64,000 nucleotides of DNA from assembly GCA_024402135.1 (NCBI GenBank), contig JAKSJN010000008.1:1-64000 (forward strand). The letters run 5' to 3'. Position 1 is the first letter of the stretch, and every line of letters starts with the position of its first letter. This DNA is from Bacteroidales bacterium (GTDB taxonomy: Bacteria; Bacteroidota; Bacteroidia; Bacteroidales; UBA932). Under the pieces are notes generated by a model, which worked only from the letters and a program-made list of their open reading frames with translations, made no database searches and was not told where the DNA came from. The position numbers were made by a program, and so were the translations under genes. Of the stretch, positions 31,738 to 41,792 are shown in pieces.

Positions 31738-32676
31738 TTACTTGCTCCGGTTGAAGATGGTTGCAACGGTAAGACCGGAGATGATATGCCAAACTCCCCA
31801 CCATGCGGTGATCACGAGCATTCCACCGTGAGGAGGGAAGCCGGCGAAGATGCTGGTTCCAAGCAGCAGGACAAGTCCCAGGCCGGAGTTCTGGATACCC
31901 GTCTCGATTGTAAGGGTCCTGCGGTCAGGTTTGGGCAGTTTGAAGATCGTACCGACGCTGAAGCCAAGGGCAAGCGCCAGCAGATTGTGGATGAGCACTA
32001 CAAGGAAAATGTACTTCACGCACTGCAGGAATGCCTCTCTGTTTCCCCAGAAAGACAGGATTACCATAGCTATGAAGAATACTATCGACAGCCACTGGAA
32101 AGGCTTCTTGAGCTTGTCTGCGACCTTCGGGAGATACTGCGAGGTAAGGATTCCAAGGGTAAGTGGAATTCCGAGCAGAATGAAGATGGTCTTGAACACG
32201 TCCCAGAGAGGAATGCTGAGCTGAGGGATTCCTGCTGCGATAGGGGATACCTTGAGGAAGAGGTTCCCGTAGAATGCGAAGTTGAATGGTGTGGTGAACA
32301 CTGCAAGGGCTGTACTGATCGCAGTCAAAGAAACAGACAGCTCGATGTTGGCCTTTGACAGCGAAGACATGAAGTTGCTGATGTTTCCACCTGGACATGA
32401 CGCCACGAGCAGCATTCCCAGTGCCATGGTAGGCGAGATTGCGCCGCCAAGGGCAAGGATGAGCAGGAAGGTGAAAAGAGGCAGAAGCAGCAGCTGGCAG
32501 CATACGCCGAGAATGACTGACTTCGGCTGCTTGAAAACATCCACGAACATCCTAGGCCTGATGCCCAGAGCGACTCCGAACATCACGAAGGCCAGTACAA
32601 TGTTGATGGTATTCATTCCTCCGGCATTCAGGGTTACCTGGATGCTGTCGAGGGCCTGGATCGTTTCCTGTGTCAT
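31738..32676 (-). CDS. BASS-family (bile acid:sodium symporter-like) transporter
   Basis: 312 residues with about nine hydrophobic helices. Family marks are LVASCPGGNISNFMSSLSKAN and, later, IETGIQNSGLGLVLL, the crossing motifs of the BASS/ASBT fold. These transporters use sodium to move organic anions; members outside animals carry pantoate, pyruvate, bile acids and others, so the substrate cannot be named. It starts 20 nt after the GH51 arabinofuranosidase stop and is followed 12 nt later by a PlsC acyltransferase. It may be read from the arabinose operon but need not belong to it. Confidence 0.85.
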   Translation of the reverse strand: MTQETIQALDSIQVTLNAGGMNTINIVLAFVMFGVALGIRPRMFVDVFKQPKSVILGVCCQLLLLPLFTFLLILALGGAISPTMALGMLLVASCPGGNISNFMSSLSKANIELSVSLTAISTALAVFTTPFNFAFYGNLFLKVSPIAAGIPQLSIPLWDVFKTIFILLGIPLTLGILTSQYLPKVADKLKKPFQWLSIVFFIAMVILSFWGNREAFLQCVKYIFLVVLIHNLLALALGFSVGTIFKLPKPDRRTLTIETGIQNSGLGLVLLLGTSIFAGFPPHGGMLVITAWWGVWHIISGLTVATIFNRSK

Positions 32677-32696
32677 GGGGGAAAGGTAAGGTTGAC

Positions 32697-34745
32697 TTAG
32701 TACTTGATTCTGTAGACTGCGAAGCTGCGGCCGCCGATTCTGGTCTTGAGGGTGTTGCCGTTGACCTTGACGTCAGTGGTGACTGGTACGACTGCATCAG
32801 GATTCTCGATGGTGTTCTCCTCTATGCGGTTTTCAGAGTGAAGACTGGTGCTGGTAGCCTTTCCGAGCTTGTGGGCTGCAGGAAGATTGTCGAATACCAT
32901 TTCGACCTCCTGGCTGTACTCGCTAAGGTTTGCGACCTTGACGATGTACTCACCGGCCTTGGTGTCCTTGACTGCACTTGCATAAAGCCTGCGCTGTCCG
33001 TCCTTGCCTTCGACAGGCTTGCCGTCCATGGTAAGAGGAAGCACGTCTGTACCCTTGTAGAGTGAGTAGAGCTGCTGTACATAGTAGCTGCAGGTCTTGA
33101 TTGTGCTGAGGTTGTCGAACCAGATGAGGTCCGGACGCCACTGCCAGCCTTCCACGTGCGCGAGAAGCGGTGCATATGTGGCCATCTCGACAACGTCGGC
33201 ATTGCGCTCGAGGCCGGTCATGAAGGCAGCCTCCATGAGGGCCGCGTTGAAGTGGTTGAACTTGTGGCCGTCGGCTCCGTGGCATGCGTATTCTCCTGCG
33301 AATACCTTGGTGCCTCCGCGTGGGTACTTGTCATAGCGGTCTGCATTGTTCTCGAAGAAGGTTTCTGGTGCGTAGAAATGCTCATCGACGAGGTCTGCAC
33401 CGAGACGGCGCATCTCAGGCCAGAGCTCCTCGAACCATTCGCCGCCAAGGTACGGACCTGATGAGCCGACAAGCTTGATATCGGGATACTTTGCGCGGAT
33501 CTGCTTTACGAAAGGCTCGAGTCTCTTGACGTATTCGTCGCTCCACTGCTCATTTCCTACAGCGAGATATTTGAGGTTGAATGGTGCAGGGTGACCCATG
33601 TCTGCGCGGACCTTGCCCCACTTTGAGGTGGCAGGGCCGTTTGCGAACTCGATGAGGTCAAGAGCATCATCGATATATGGCTGAAGCTCGTGGAGAGCGG
33701 CGTGAGGACCTGGACCTTCGTCATTCTGGAACTGACATGCCATACCTACGCTGATGACAGGAAGCGCCTCTGCACCGATCTCCTCGGCAAAACGGAAGTA
33801 CTCATAGAATCCGAGACCGTATGACTGCATATAGTCAGGGAACAGCCTGTAGTCGAAGGTGTACTCCCAGCGGTTCATGTTGATCGGACGATTCTCGACA
33901 GGACCTACAGACTTCTTCCATTCATAGCGGGTCTCGAGGGTCGATCCCTCTACGATACAGCCGCCAGGGAAGCGGAATACGCCCGGCTTGAGGTCTGCGA
34001 TGGTCTGTGCGACATCCTTGCGGAGACCGTTCTCGTCACCGTTGTAAACATCGACAGGGAAGAGCGAGATGTGCTCGAGATCGACGCAACAGTCGGTCCT
34101 GTACCAAGGCTCCTGGTCGATGTCGCTGACGAGAGTGACGCGGAGAGTCGCCTTTGGATCGGTCTTCGGCGATGTGAACACGACCTCGTATTTCTTCCAT
34201 TCGCTGCCGACGATCTCTATGTCTTCAATCACGAATCTCTGGTCCTCCTCCATGGTGTTGTTGTCACAGAGTGCGACGCGTATCCACTCACTTGCCGCAG
34301 GCTTTGCTGCAGACTTCTTTCCCTTCTTTGCAGCGCTCTTGGCCGAAGTCCTTGCCCATACGCTGAAGCGGTACTCCTTGCCTGCCTCGATACCCATGCC
34401 GAAGAAACCTTCGTTCTCGATGCCGCTGAACATCACAGGATGGCCTGCATAGCTGATGCGTACATAGTGTGGGCAGCGCTCGAAAGGACCGTCATTGCGT
34501 ACTTCCACCTCTCCGAATCTCTTCCATCCCATTAGCGGGTCGTCGAATTCGAAGGAACGGTTCTTCACGAGCTCGCCGTACAGACCGCCGTCTGCGGCGA
34601 AATTGATATCCTCGAAGAAGATACCATACATTGTATGAGGGACAGGAATACCTGCGGCACCTGCGTCGATGCGGAACTGTGGAGCCTGTGCTGACGCTGC
34701 AATGGTGGCCATCAGGCCGGCAGCGATGGATACGATCTTTTTCAT
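32697..34745 (-). CDS. GH51 alpha-L-arabinofuranosidase
   Basis: 682 residues from MKKIVSIAAGLMATIAASAQ (signal peptide); in-frame codons further upstream belong to the 3' end of araB and its spacer. An N-terminal beta-sandwich carbohydrate module is followed by the catalytic barrel. Acid/base Glu is E399 in YLAVGNEQW and nucleophile E485 in KVFAGEYACHG, in the order of GH51. It releases terminal arabinofuranose from arabinans, arabinoxylans or arabinogalactans. An odd Lys/Ala-rich insert (about 133-152: TSAKSAAKKGKKSAAKPAAS) interrupts the N-terminal module. It is last in the arabinose operon, 59 nt after araB beyond a hairpin. Confidence 0.92.
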   Translation of the reverse strand: MKKIVSIAAGLMATIAASAQAPQFRIDAGAAGIPVPHTMYGIFFEDINFAADGGLYGELVKNRSFEFDDPLMGWKRFGEVEVRNDGPFERCPHYVRISYAGHPVMFSGIENEGFFGMGIEAGKEYRFSVWARTSAKSAAKKGKKSAAKPAASEWIRVALCDNNTMEEDQRFVIEDIEIVGSEWKKYEVVFTSPKTDPKATLRVTLVSDIDQEPWYRTDCCVDLEHISLFPVDVYNGDENGLRKDVAQTIADLKPGVFRFPGGCIVEGSTLETRYEWKKSVGPVENRPINMNRWEYTFDYRLFPDYMQSYGLGFYEYFRFAEEIGAEALPVISVGMACQFQNDEGPGPHAALHELQPYIDDALDLIEFANGPATSKWGKVRADMGHPAPFNLKYLAVGNEQWSDEYVKRLEPFVKQIRAKYPDIKLVGSSGPYLGGEWFEELWPEMRRLGADLVDEHFYAPETFFENNADRYDKYPRGGTKVFAGEYACHGADGHKFNHFNAALMEAAFMTGLERNADVVEMATYAPLLAHVEGWQWRPDLIWFDNLSTIKTCSYYVQQLYSLYKGTDVLPLTMDGKPVEGKDGQRRLYASAVKDTKAGEYIVKVANLSEYSQEVEMVFDNLPAAHKLGKATSTSLHSENRIEENTIENPDAVVPVTTDVKVNGNTLKTRIGGRSFAVYRIKY

Positions 34746-34763
34746 TGCTTCAAATGTAAATTG

Positions 34764-34796
34764 GTACCGGAGAGAACGGTCAGGCTCTCTCCGGCA
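34764..34796 (-). terminator. Intra-operon hairpin between araB and GH51
   Basis: CCGGAGAG...CTCTCCGG inverted repeat (about 34768-34794) in the araB-GH51 spacer, with no T tract on the minus strand. It may attenuate expression of GH51 or stabilise the araB message. Boundaries are approximate. Confidence 0.45.
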
Positions 34797-34804
34797 AAAG
34801 TGTA

Positions 34805-36397
34805 CTATTTCTTTGACGCTACTGCAGCCTGCTCGATAGGCAGACCTGCCTTGTAGTTCTCGATGTACTTGTTGAAACCTGCAACCTCCTCTGCGGTTGG
34901 TGCGATTTCGAAACCCTTGTCGCCAAGGAATACCTTCTCCTCGAGATAGTCTGCGAGGTTCTGGTTGTCGACGTTGTTGATGAGGTAGCCTGCAAGCAGT
35001 GCTATACCCCATGCTCCGCCTTCTCCAGCGGTCTCCATGACTGAGATAGGTGAGTTGAGAGCTGCAGCGAGCAGTCTCTGGCCTACGCCCTTGGTCTTGA
35101 AGTAACCGCCGTGTCCGGTGATGCGGTCGATGCGGATCATCTCGTCGTTGATGAGGATGTCGTTACCGATCTTGAGCACGCCGATGGCAGCGCAGAGGTT
35201 TGCACGCATGAAATTGGCAAGGTTGAACTTGTCGTTTGCGGAACGCACGAACATAGGACGACCCTCTGCGAGACCTGTGATAGGCTCGCCTGAGATGTAG
35301 TTGTATGCGATGAGTCCGCCGCAGTCAGCATCACCATCGAGAGCCTTGTTGAAGAGCTTGCCGTAGAGCTCGTTCATGTCAACCTTGACTCCGAGAAGCT
35401 CCTGGTACTCCTTGAACAGGCCTACCCATGCGTTGATGTCTGAGGTACAGTTGTTACAGTGTACCATTGCAACGAGCGATCCGTCAGGAGTGGTCACCAT
35501 GTCGATTGCCTCGTATGGCTTTGAAAGTTCCTTTTCGAGGACGATCATAGAGAATGATGATGTACCTGCAGATACGTTGCCGGTACGCTGCTTTACAGCG
35601 TTGGTAGCTACCATACCGGTACCTGCGTCACCCTCTGGAGGGCAGAGCGGGCAGCCTGGCTTGAGGTGACCTGAGATGTCGAGGCGCTCTGCTCCGTGAG
35701 GAGTGAGGACACCTGCATCGGCACCGGCACAGAGGCTCTCAGGGAGAATGTCGAGAAGCTTCCAGTCGTATCCCTTGGGAGCGATGAGCTCGTCGAACTT
35801 CTTCACCATCTCGGCATCATAGGTCTTGGTCTTAGGGTCGACAGGAATCATACCTGATGCGTCGCCTACACCGAGGACCTTCTTGCCGGTCAGTCTCCAG
35901 TGGATGTAGCCTGCCAGGGTGGTGAGGTATGTGATCTCCTTTACGTGTGGAGCGTCCTCGAGGATGCACTGATAGAGGTGCGAGATGCTCCAGCGGAGAG
36001 GAATGTTGTAGTTGAAGAGCTCGGAGAGCTCGGCAGCAGCCTTGCCGGTGTTGGTGTTTCTCCAGGTACGGAAAGGAACGAGGATCTTCTCGTCCTTGCC
36101 GAATGCCATGTAACCGTGCATCATTGCACTGATACCGATGGCAGCAAGGTTCTCGATCTCACAGTCATACTGAGCGATCACGTTCTTGCGGAGGTCTGCA
36201 TAGCAGTCCTGGAGGCCATACCAGATGCGGTCGATATTGTAGGTCCAGAGGCCGTCTACGAGCTGGTTCTCCCACTCGTGGCTTCCCTGGGCGATAGGCT
36301 TGTTCTCCTTGTCGATGAGAACGGCCTTGATACGGGTAGAGCCGAACTCGATTCCGAGAACGGCTTTACCTGATTCAATTGTCTGTTTTGCGGTCAT
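34805..36397 (-). CDS. araB: Ribulokinase-like FGGY sugar kinase
   Basis: 530 residues. The N-terminal FGGY domain has [15 protein letters not shown] and the sugar-side segment [14 protein letters not shown]. The ATP-side domain has [14 protein letters not shown] and [22 protein letters not shown], with the catalytic Asp in the first of these. FGGY kinases phosphorylate ribulose, xylulose or related sugars. The position between araA and the GH51 gene, with araD beyond araA, makes L-ribulose the likely substrate. It is the Bacteroidetes version, not close to enteric AraB. It starts 1 nt after the araA stop. Confidence 0.85.
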   Translation of the reverse strand: MTAKQTIESGKAVLGIEFGSTRIKAVLIDKENKPIAQGSHEWENQLVDGLWTYNIDRIWYGLQDCYADLRKNVIAQYDCEIENLAAIGISAMMHGYMAFGKDEKILVPFRTWRNTNTGKAAAELSELFNYNIPLRWSISHLYQCILEDAPHVKEITYLTTLAGYIHWRLTGKKVLGVGDASGMIPVDPKTKTYDAEMVKKFDELIAPKGYDWKLLDILPESLCAGADAGVLTPHGAERLDISGHLKPGCPLCPPEGDAGTGMVATNAVKQRTGNVSAGTSSFSMIVLEKELSKPYEAIDMVTTPDGSLVAMVHCNNCTSDINAWVGLFKEYQELLGVKVDMNELYGKLFNKALDGDADCGGLIAYNYISGEPITGLAEGRPMFVRSANDKFNLANFMRANLCAAIGVLKIGNDILINDEMIRIDRITGHGGYFKTKGVGQRLLAAALNSPISVMETAGEGGAWGIALLAGYLINNVDNQNLADYLEEKVFLGDKGFEIAPTAEEVAGFNKYIENYKAGLPIEQAAVASKK

Positions 36398-36398
36398 A

Positions 36399-37940
36399 TT
36401 ACTTCAGCGCCTTGTTGAGCATGTAGTATACCTCGTTGTTGCGAAGGTTCTGCTTGAAACCAGAGATGGTAGTTGACTTGTCGATGTTGATGCACTCGAC
36501 GTCGGTCATCTCTGCGAAGTCCTCCCAGTAATCAGCGGTGACATCATATCCGAATGCGCTGTGGTGGGTACCGCCAGCGAGGATCCATGCACCTGCGCCG
36601 ATCTCGAATGAAGGCTGAGGAACCCAGAGAGCGGAAGCTACAGGAAGCTTAGGCATTGGCTTTGGCTTGATGCACTCAACCTGCTGGGTGATGAGACGGA
36701 AGCGGTTTCCGAGGTCAACGATGGTTGCCTTTACACCTTCACCGGTCTTTGAGGTGAAGACGAGACGTGCTGTCTGCTGCTTGCGGATACCGATACCGAG
36801 GAAGTGAACCTCGAGGGTTGGCTTGTCCACTGCGATGAGTGGAGTAACCTCGAGCATGTGGCTCTGGAGGATTGAAGTCTGGCCTTCTGCGAAGTTGAGG
36901 GTGTAGTCCTCGAGGAACGATACGCCGTTCGCATTGCCCTGGTTCATTACCCAGATAGAGCGGTAGAGACATGCGGTCTTCCAGTCACCCTCGGCACCGA
37001 AGCCGATACCCTCGGCCATGAGACGCTGTGAAGCGAGGCCAGGGATCTGGTCGAAACCGCAGAAGTTTGGATCGTCGATGTCAGCATCTCCGAGGTCATC
37101 GAAGTTGGTGGTGAAAGCGGTAGCGCCTTCGTCCTTGAGGACGCGGCGGATAGCGATCTCAGCCTTTGCTGCATTGCGGACTTTCTCCCAGTAAACTTCC
37201 TCGCCGGATTCGTCGATCTTGATGGTGTACTGCTGCTTGTACTCCTCTACGAGAGCGTCAACCTCAGCGTCGGTAACCTTCTTGAAGTAGTCCATGAGTG
37301 AAGATACAGGATAGTAGTCTACATGGTAGCCGAAGCGCTGCTCGAACTCTACGCGGTCACCGTCGGTAACTGCCACGTTGTTCATGTTCATACCGAACAT
37401 GAGGCAGCGTACGTCGTGAGCGTCAGCGACAGCTGCAGCCACGCGTGCCCATACGGCGATCTTCTTCTGAGCCTCTTCGCTCTTCCAGTAACCTACAACG
37501 ACCTTTCTAGGTACACGCATGCGTGTGCAGATGTGGCCGAACTCGATGTCACCGTGAGCCGACTGGTTGAGGTTCATGAAGTCCATGTCCATGGTATCCC
37601 AAGGAATCTCTGCGTTGTACTGGGTGTGGAAGTGGAGAAGAGGCTTCTTGAGAGCCTGGAGTCCCTTGATCCACATCTTTGCAGGAGAGAAGGTGTGCAT
37701 CCATGTGATGACGCCGACGCACTGAGGTGCGCTGCTGGCCTCGGTCATGATAGCCTCAACCTCCTTTGATGAGTTTGCGGTTCCCTTGTATACGACCTTG
37801 ATAGGGATGATGCCTGACTCGTTGAGGCCGGCAACCATCTCCTGCGAATGTCCGTCAACAATCTTGACAGTTTCTCCTCCGTAGAGGAGCTGCGCTCCGG
37901 TTACCCACCAGAGCTCGATGTTTTCGTAAGCTTTGATCAT
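36399..37940 (-). CDS. araA: L-arabinose isomerase
   Basis: 513 residues, the normal length. The opening [18 protein letters not shown] and [15 protein letters not shown] are family landmarks. Metal-site segments with Glu and His ([26 protein letters not shown]) are in place. It converts L-arabinose to L-ribulose in the cytosol using a divalent metal. It is the centre of the araD-araA-araB run, 9 nt after araD and 1 nt before araB. The run of preferred codons (CTC, GGT, ACC) marks high expression. Confidence 0.95.
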   Translation of the reverse strand: MIKAYENIELWWVTGAQLLYGGETVKIVDGHSQEMVAGLNESGIIPIKVVYKGTANSSKEVEAIMTEASSAPQCVGVITWMHTFSPAKMWIKGLQALKKPLLHFHTQYNAEIPWDTMDMDFMNLNQSAHGDIEFGHICTRMRVPRKVVVGYWKSEEAQKKIAVWARVAAAVADAHDVRCLMFGMNMNNVAVTDGDRVEFEQRFGYHVDYYPVSSLMDYFKKVTDAEVDALVEEYKQQYTIKIDESGEEVYWEKVRNAAKAEIAIRRVLKDEGATAFTTNFDDLGDADIDDPNFCGFDQIPGLASQRLMAEGIGFGAEGDWKTACLYRSIWVMNQGNANGVSFLEDYTLNFAEGQTSILQSHMLEVTPLIAVDKPTLEVHFLGIGIRKQQTARLVFTSKTGEGVKATIVDLGNRFRLITQQVECIKPKPMPKLPVASALWVPQPSFEIGAGAWILAGGTHHSAFGYDVTADYWEDFAEMTDVECINIDKSTTISGFKQNLRNNEVYYMLNKALK

Positions 37941-37949
37941 AGTGCTGTG

Positions 37950-38654
37950 TTATTTCTTTTTCTGGCCGTAGTAAGCATTTGGACCGTGCTTGCGGTTGTA
38001 ATGCTTCTCGACGAGAAGAGGGTTCATGGTGAGGTCAGGATTGACCGAGAACGCAACGAAAGCCATCTTCGCGCACTGCTCCATCACCTTTGCGTTGTAT
38101 ACGGCATTGTCAGGTGAGGTGCCCCATGAGAACGGACCATGGTTCTTGACGAGAACTGCAGGAGTGTGGTCCGGGTTGATGTTGCGGATGTTCAGGAATT
38201 CGTCCACGATCACGTTTCCTGTCTCGAGCTCGTACTGGCCTTCTACCTCTTCCTTGGTCATGTCGCGGGTGCAAGGGATCTCCTTGTAGAAATAGTCGGC
38301 GTGTGTTGTGCCGATGTTGGGAATGTCCTTGCCTGCCTGTGCGAAAGCGGTGGCGTAGGTCGAGTGGGTGTGTACGACTCCCTTGATGTTAGGGAACGCT
38401 TTATAGAGTACGAGATGGGTAGGGGTGTCGGAGGACGGATTGAGATCGCCCTCCACCACCTTACCTGTCTCAAGGTCTACGACCACCATGTCGGATGCCT
38501 TCATGTCGTCGTAGCTTACTCCTGAAGGCTTGATCACTACGAGGCCCTTCTCGCGGTCGATGCCGGAAACATTGCCCCATGTAAAGATCACCAGACCCTG
38601 CTTTACGAGGTCCAGATTAGCCTTGAATACTTTTTCCTTGAGTTCTTCGAGCAT
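37950..38654 (-). CDS. araD: L-ribulose-5-phosphate 4-epimerase
   Basis: 234 residues, class II aldolase fold. Conserved [33 protein letters not shown] and [14 protein letters not shown] (metal-binding His pair), then TTHADYF. It epimerises L-ribulose 5-phosphate to D-xylulose 5-phosphate, the last step of arabinose entry. It starts 1 nt after the symporter stop, so it is in the same operon. Confidence 0.95.
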   Translation of the reverse strand: MLEELKEKVFKANLDLVKQGLVIFTWGNVSGIDREKGLVVIKPSGVSYDDMKASDMVVVDLETGKVVEGDLNPSSDTPTHLVLYKAFPNIKGVVHTHSTYATAFAQAGKDIPNIGTTHADYFYKEIPCTRDMTKEEVEGQYELETGNVIVDEFLNIRNINPDHTPAVLVKNHGPFSWGTSPDNAVYNAKVMEQCAKMAFVAFSVNPDLTMNPLLVEKHYNRKHGPNAYYGQKKK

Positions 38655-38655
38655 A

Positions 38656-40608
38656 TTACCAGAGTGCTATGTAAAGGACAGCAAGGAGGATGATGATGCC
38701 GAGAGCGCCGAGATTGAAGTCCTTTGCAGTCTTGAAGAGAGAAAGGTCGACCTTGAGTGCCTTCTTGTCCTGTACCTTGTCCTTTGCGTTAGAGTTGAGA
38801 TAGATGGCAAGAACGCAAAGCATTGCTGCCATGAAGAAGAAGCCCTCGAAACCGAGGTTGCGCATAGGCTCTACGAAGCAGCCTACGAGACCGAGAACAG
38901 CGCAGAGAGCTGCAACGCCAGCGAGGATCTTGCTGTACTTGACCTGGGTCTTGATGTCGTTCTCAGAGATCTCCTGGGTAGCCTCAACGTCCTTGTTGCT
39001 GAGTGAGAGGCCGACGAACATGAGCACGAGCACGATGAATACGTAACCCATACGGATGAGGAATGGAGTCTCAGGAAGGAGAAGCTTGAAGATGATAGAG
39101 AATGCGAAGGTACCGATAGCGGTAGCAACTGCTGCGGTGCCGCTTGAACGCTTCCAGAGAAGACCGAGACCGAAGATCACAACGATACCAGGATAAACGA
39201 ATCCTGAGTACTCCTGGATGATCTGGAATGCCTGGTCAGCGCCGCCCATGATAGGGTAAACAGCGAGGAGAGCGATAACGAGAGCGCAGATAGAGGTAAG
39301 ACGGCCTACGTTTACGAGCTCCTTGTCACCAGCCTCCTTGCGGAAGAACTGCTTGTAGATATCCATGGTGAAGATGGTCGAGGTAGAGTTGAACATCGAA
39401 GCCAGGGATGAGATTACGGCAGCGGTAAGAGCTGCGAATGAGAGACCCTTTACAGCAACTGGAGTGAAGTTGCGGATAAGGAATGGATATGCGTCATCAG
39501 AGATCTTGATGTCACCGCTGAGGAGGCCGCTGCCCATGAGCTTGCCATGGAGGTCAGGGTCGTTCCAGATGAGGTATGCGCATACACCAGGGATACATAC
39601 GATGAAAGGAATGAGGACCTTGAGGAAGCCTGCGAATACGAGACCCTTCTTAGCCTCGTCGATGCTCTTTGCAGCGAGACCCTTCTGGATGATGTACTGG
39701 TTGAAACCCCAGTAGCCGAGGTTGGTGAGCCAGAGGGCACCTACGATGAGGACGATACCAGGAAGAGTGAAGTAAGGGTCGTCGGTGATGCTAGGGAACA
39801 GGTCAGGCTGACGCTTTACAACGAGGTTGAAGTGCTTGTCGCCAGGGATGTTTCCGAGTCTGTCCATAACCTCTCCGAGAGCGCCGATTGCGCCGTTTGC
39901 TCCGAGGTGAGGTGCGATTACGCTGAGGGCTGCATAAGCGGTGATGAGACCACCACCCACGAGGAATACAACCTGCATTACGTCAGTCCATGCAACTGAA
40001 GCAAGACCACCGTAGATAGAATAAACACCTGCTACGAGGTAGAGGAAGAGGATGATGAGCAGACGTACGCTCACTTCCATTCCGAGGATGCTTACAACAA
40101 CGCCTCTGAGGCCGAGGATCTGCTCGATTGCGAGTGCGCCGAGCCAAGCCACTGAGGTAAGGTTGATGAATACGTAGAGGAAGAGCCAGAAGATAGAGAA
40201 TGAGAGACCTACACCCTTGTTGTAACGTGAAGTAAGGAACTGAGGGATGGTGGTCACACCATTCTTGATCATGACAGGCAGGATGAACTTACCTACAACA
40301 ACGAGGGTAAGAGCTGCCATAAGCTCGTAAGCTGCAATAGCGATACCTGCAGCATAAGCAGAACCGGACATACCGATGAACTGCTCTGCAGAGATGTTGG
40401 CGGCGATGAGGGATGCGCCTACAGCCCACCAGGTAAGAGTGTTTCCGGCGAGGAAGTAGTCGTTTGAACTCTTTTCCTTACCGTCCTTGTTTCTTGAGAC
40501 GAAAAGTCCCAGGAAGATGAGAATTGCGAGGTAGATGACGAAGATAACGTAGTCCACAACCTGGAATCCGTTACCTGCGAGAGCCTCGAAGAAAGCTGAT
40601 TTTAACAT
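38656..40608 (-). CDS. Sodium:solute (SSS/SglT) symporter, probable arabinose importer
   Basis: 650 residues, about 14 membrane helices. SSS motifs include [25 protein letters not shown] and the inner helix [17 protein letters not shown]. The extra length and the cytosolic linker fit the sugar branch (SglT-like). As the only inner-membrane transporter in the operon, with araD 1 nt downstream and the epimerase upstream, free L-arabinose is the likely substrate; this is inference. The N-terminus ([20 protein letters not shown]) begins outside a helix. It starts 24 nt after the epimerase stop. Confidence 0.88.
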   Translation of the reverse strand: MLKSAFFEALAGNGFQVVDYVIFVIYLAILIFLGLFVSRNKDGKEKSSNDYFLAGNTLTWWAVGASLIAANISAEQFIGMSGSAYAAGIAIAAYELMAALTLVVVGKFILPVMIKNGVTTIPQFLTSRYNKGVGLSFSIFWLFLYVFINLTSVAWLGALAIEQILGLRGVVVSILGMEVSVRLLIILFLYLVAGVYSIYGGLASVAWTDVMQVVFLVGGGLITAYAALSVIAPHLGANGAIGALGEVMDRLGNIPGDKHFNLVVKRQPDLFPSITDDPYFTLPGIVLIVGALWLTNLGYWGFNQYIIQKGLAAKSIDEAKKGLVFAGFLKVLIPFIVCIPGVCAYLIWNDPDLHGKLMGSGLLSGDIKISDDAYPFLIRNFTPVAVKGLSFAALTAAVISSLASMFNSTSTIFTMDIYKQFFRKEAGDKELVNVGRLTSICALVIALLAVYPIMGGADQAFQIIQEYSGFVYPGIVVIFGLGLLWKRSSGTAAVATAIGTFAFSIIFKLLLPETPFLIRMGYVFIVLVLMFVGLSLSNKDVEATQEISENDIKTQVKYSKILAGVAALCAVLGLVGCFVEPMRNLGFEGFFFMAAMLCVLAIYLNSNAKDKVQDKKALKVDLSLFKTAKDFNLGALGIIILLAVLYIALW

Positions 40609-40632
40609 GGTTTATTAGTATTTGTGTTATGA

Positions 40633-41778
40633 TTATTCTGCTGAGAATGCGAATACGCAGTGGCTGTAGTACTTCTCACCTGGCTGGAGGTAAGGGTTGC
40701 TCTCTGCCCACTCCTTGTTTGGAGAATCAGGATACTTCTGAGACTCGAGGCAGAGACCTGCGCGCATGTTGTATACGATACCCTTCTTGCCGGTAACGGT
40801 GCCGTCGAGGAAGTTTCCGGTATAGAACTGGATACCAGGCTCGTTGGTGTAAACCTTGAGGATGATGCCGGTTGCAGGGCTCTTTACGCATGCTGCGAGC
40901 TGGGTGTCGTCACCCTTGGTGTTGAGAACCCAGTTGTGGTCGTAACCGTTTCCGTTTGCGATCTGCTCGTCGGTGGTCTCGTTGATACGGTCGCCGATAG
41001 CGTGAGGTGCAAGGAAGTCGAAAGCGGTGCCGGCAACAGGAGAGAACTCACCTGAGGTCATGCAGGTCTCGTCGATAGGAGTGATGTTGTCTGCGTTGAG
41101 GTAGCAGATGTGGTCGAGAACGGTGGTGTTAGGATCGCCGCTGAGGTTGAAATAAGAGTGGTTGGTCATGTTGATGATCGTGGTCTTATCTGTGGTAGCC
41201 TCGTAGGTGATGTCGATCTTGTTGTCCTCGGTGAGGGTGTAGGTAGTCTTTGCTACTACATTTCCAGGGAAGTTGTTGTCACCGTCAGGAGAGATTCTGG
41301 TGAGTTCGAGCTTGTTTGCTGCTGCGAGATTTGCCTCGTAAACCTGATACTGCCAGCCGGTAGGACCTCCGTGGAGGCAGTGGCCGAAGTTGTTCTGAGG
41401 AAGCTGGATCTCCTGGCCGTCAACGGTGATCTTGCCCTGGTTGATACGGTTTGCATAACGTCCGATTGAAGCGCCGAAGTCGGATGAGTTGTTCTCAGGG
41501 AAGTAGTCGCTTACCTTGTCAAAACCGAGAACCACGTCCTTGAGCTCGCCCTGATTGTCAGGAACCATGATGCTGACGATACGTCCACCGAAGTTGGTGA
41601 TACATACCTCCATGCCGTTGGCATTGGTGAGGGTGTAGAGTGCAGTGGCCTGGCCATTGTACTCGTTTACGAAATCCTGTGGGTCGAGGCCTGACTTTGT
41701 CAGCTCAACCTTAGGCTCGCTGCATGCACATGCTGCGATGGCAGCCGATGCGATGAGGATTTTTGAAAGTGTTTTCAT
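40633..41778 (-). CDS. Aldose 1-epimerase lipoprotein
   Basis: 381 residues from MKTLSKILIASAAIAACAC (lipobox ACAC); an upstream start at 41808 would overlap GH127. GalM fold: GASIGRYANRINQGKI, FNLSGDP, NGYDHNWVLNT (catalytic His/Glu region), GIQFYTGNFLDG. It interconverts alpha and beta anomers of free sugar in the periplasm, feeding the correct anomer to the symporter directly downstream. It follows GH127 by 14 nt. A lipoprotein GalM is usual in Bacteroidetes PULs. Substrate in this setting: L-arabinose or galactose. Confidence 0.9.
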   Translation of the reverse strand: MKTLSKILIASAAIAACACSEPKVELTKSGLDPQDFVNEYNGQATALYTLTNANGMEVCITNFGGRIVSIMVPDNQGELKDVVLGFDKVSDYFPENNSSDFGASIGRYANRINQGKITVDGQEIQLPQNNFGHCLHGGPTGWQYQVYEANLAAANKLELTRISPDGDNNFPGNVVAKTTYTLTEDNKIDITYEATTDKTTIINMTNHSYFNLSGDPNTTVLDHICYLNADNITPIDETCMTSGEFSPVAGTAFDFLAPHAIGDRINETTDEQIANGNGYDHNWVLNTKGDDTQLAACVKSPATGIILKVYTNEPGIQFYTGNFLDGTVTGKKGIVYNMRAGLCLESQKYPDSPNKEWAESNPYLQPGEKYYSHCVFAFSAE

Positions 41779-41792
41779 GTGTATTATTGTAA

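Noticed and set aside
34751-34758. TACATTTG just before the GH51 start as a promoter
   Set aside because: It is 5 nt from the ATG and lacks a -33 box; GH51 is more likely read from the operon.
32697-35012. Extended N-terminus for GH51
   Set aside because: The extra residues are Arg-rich, lack sense in an exported enzyme and overlap the end of araB; a signal peptide begins at 34745.
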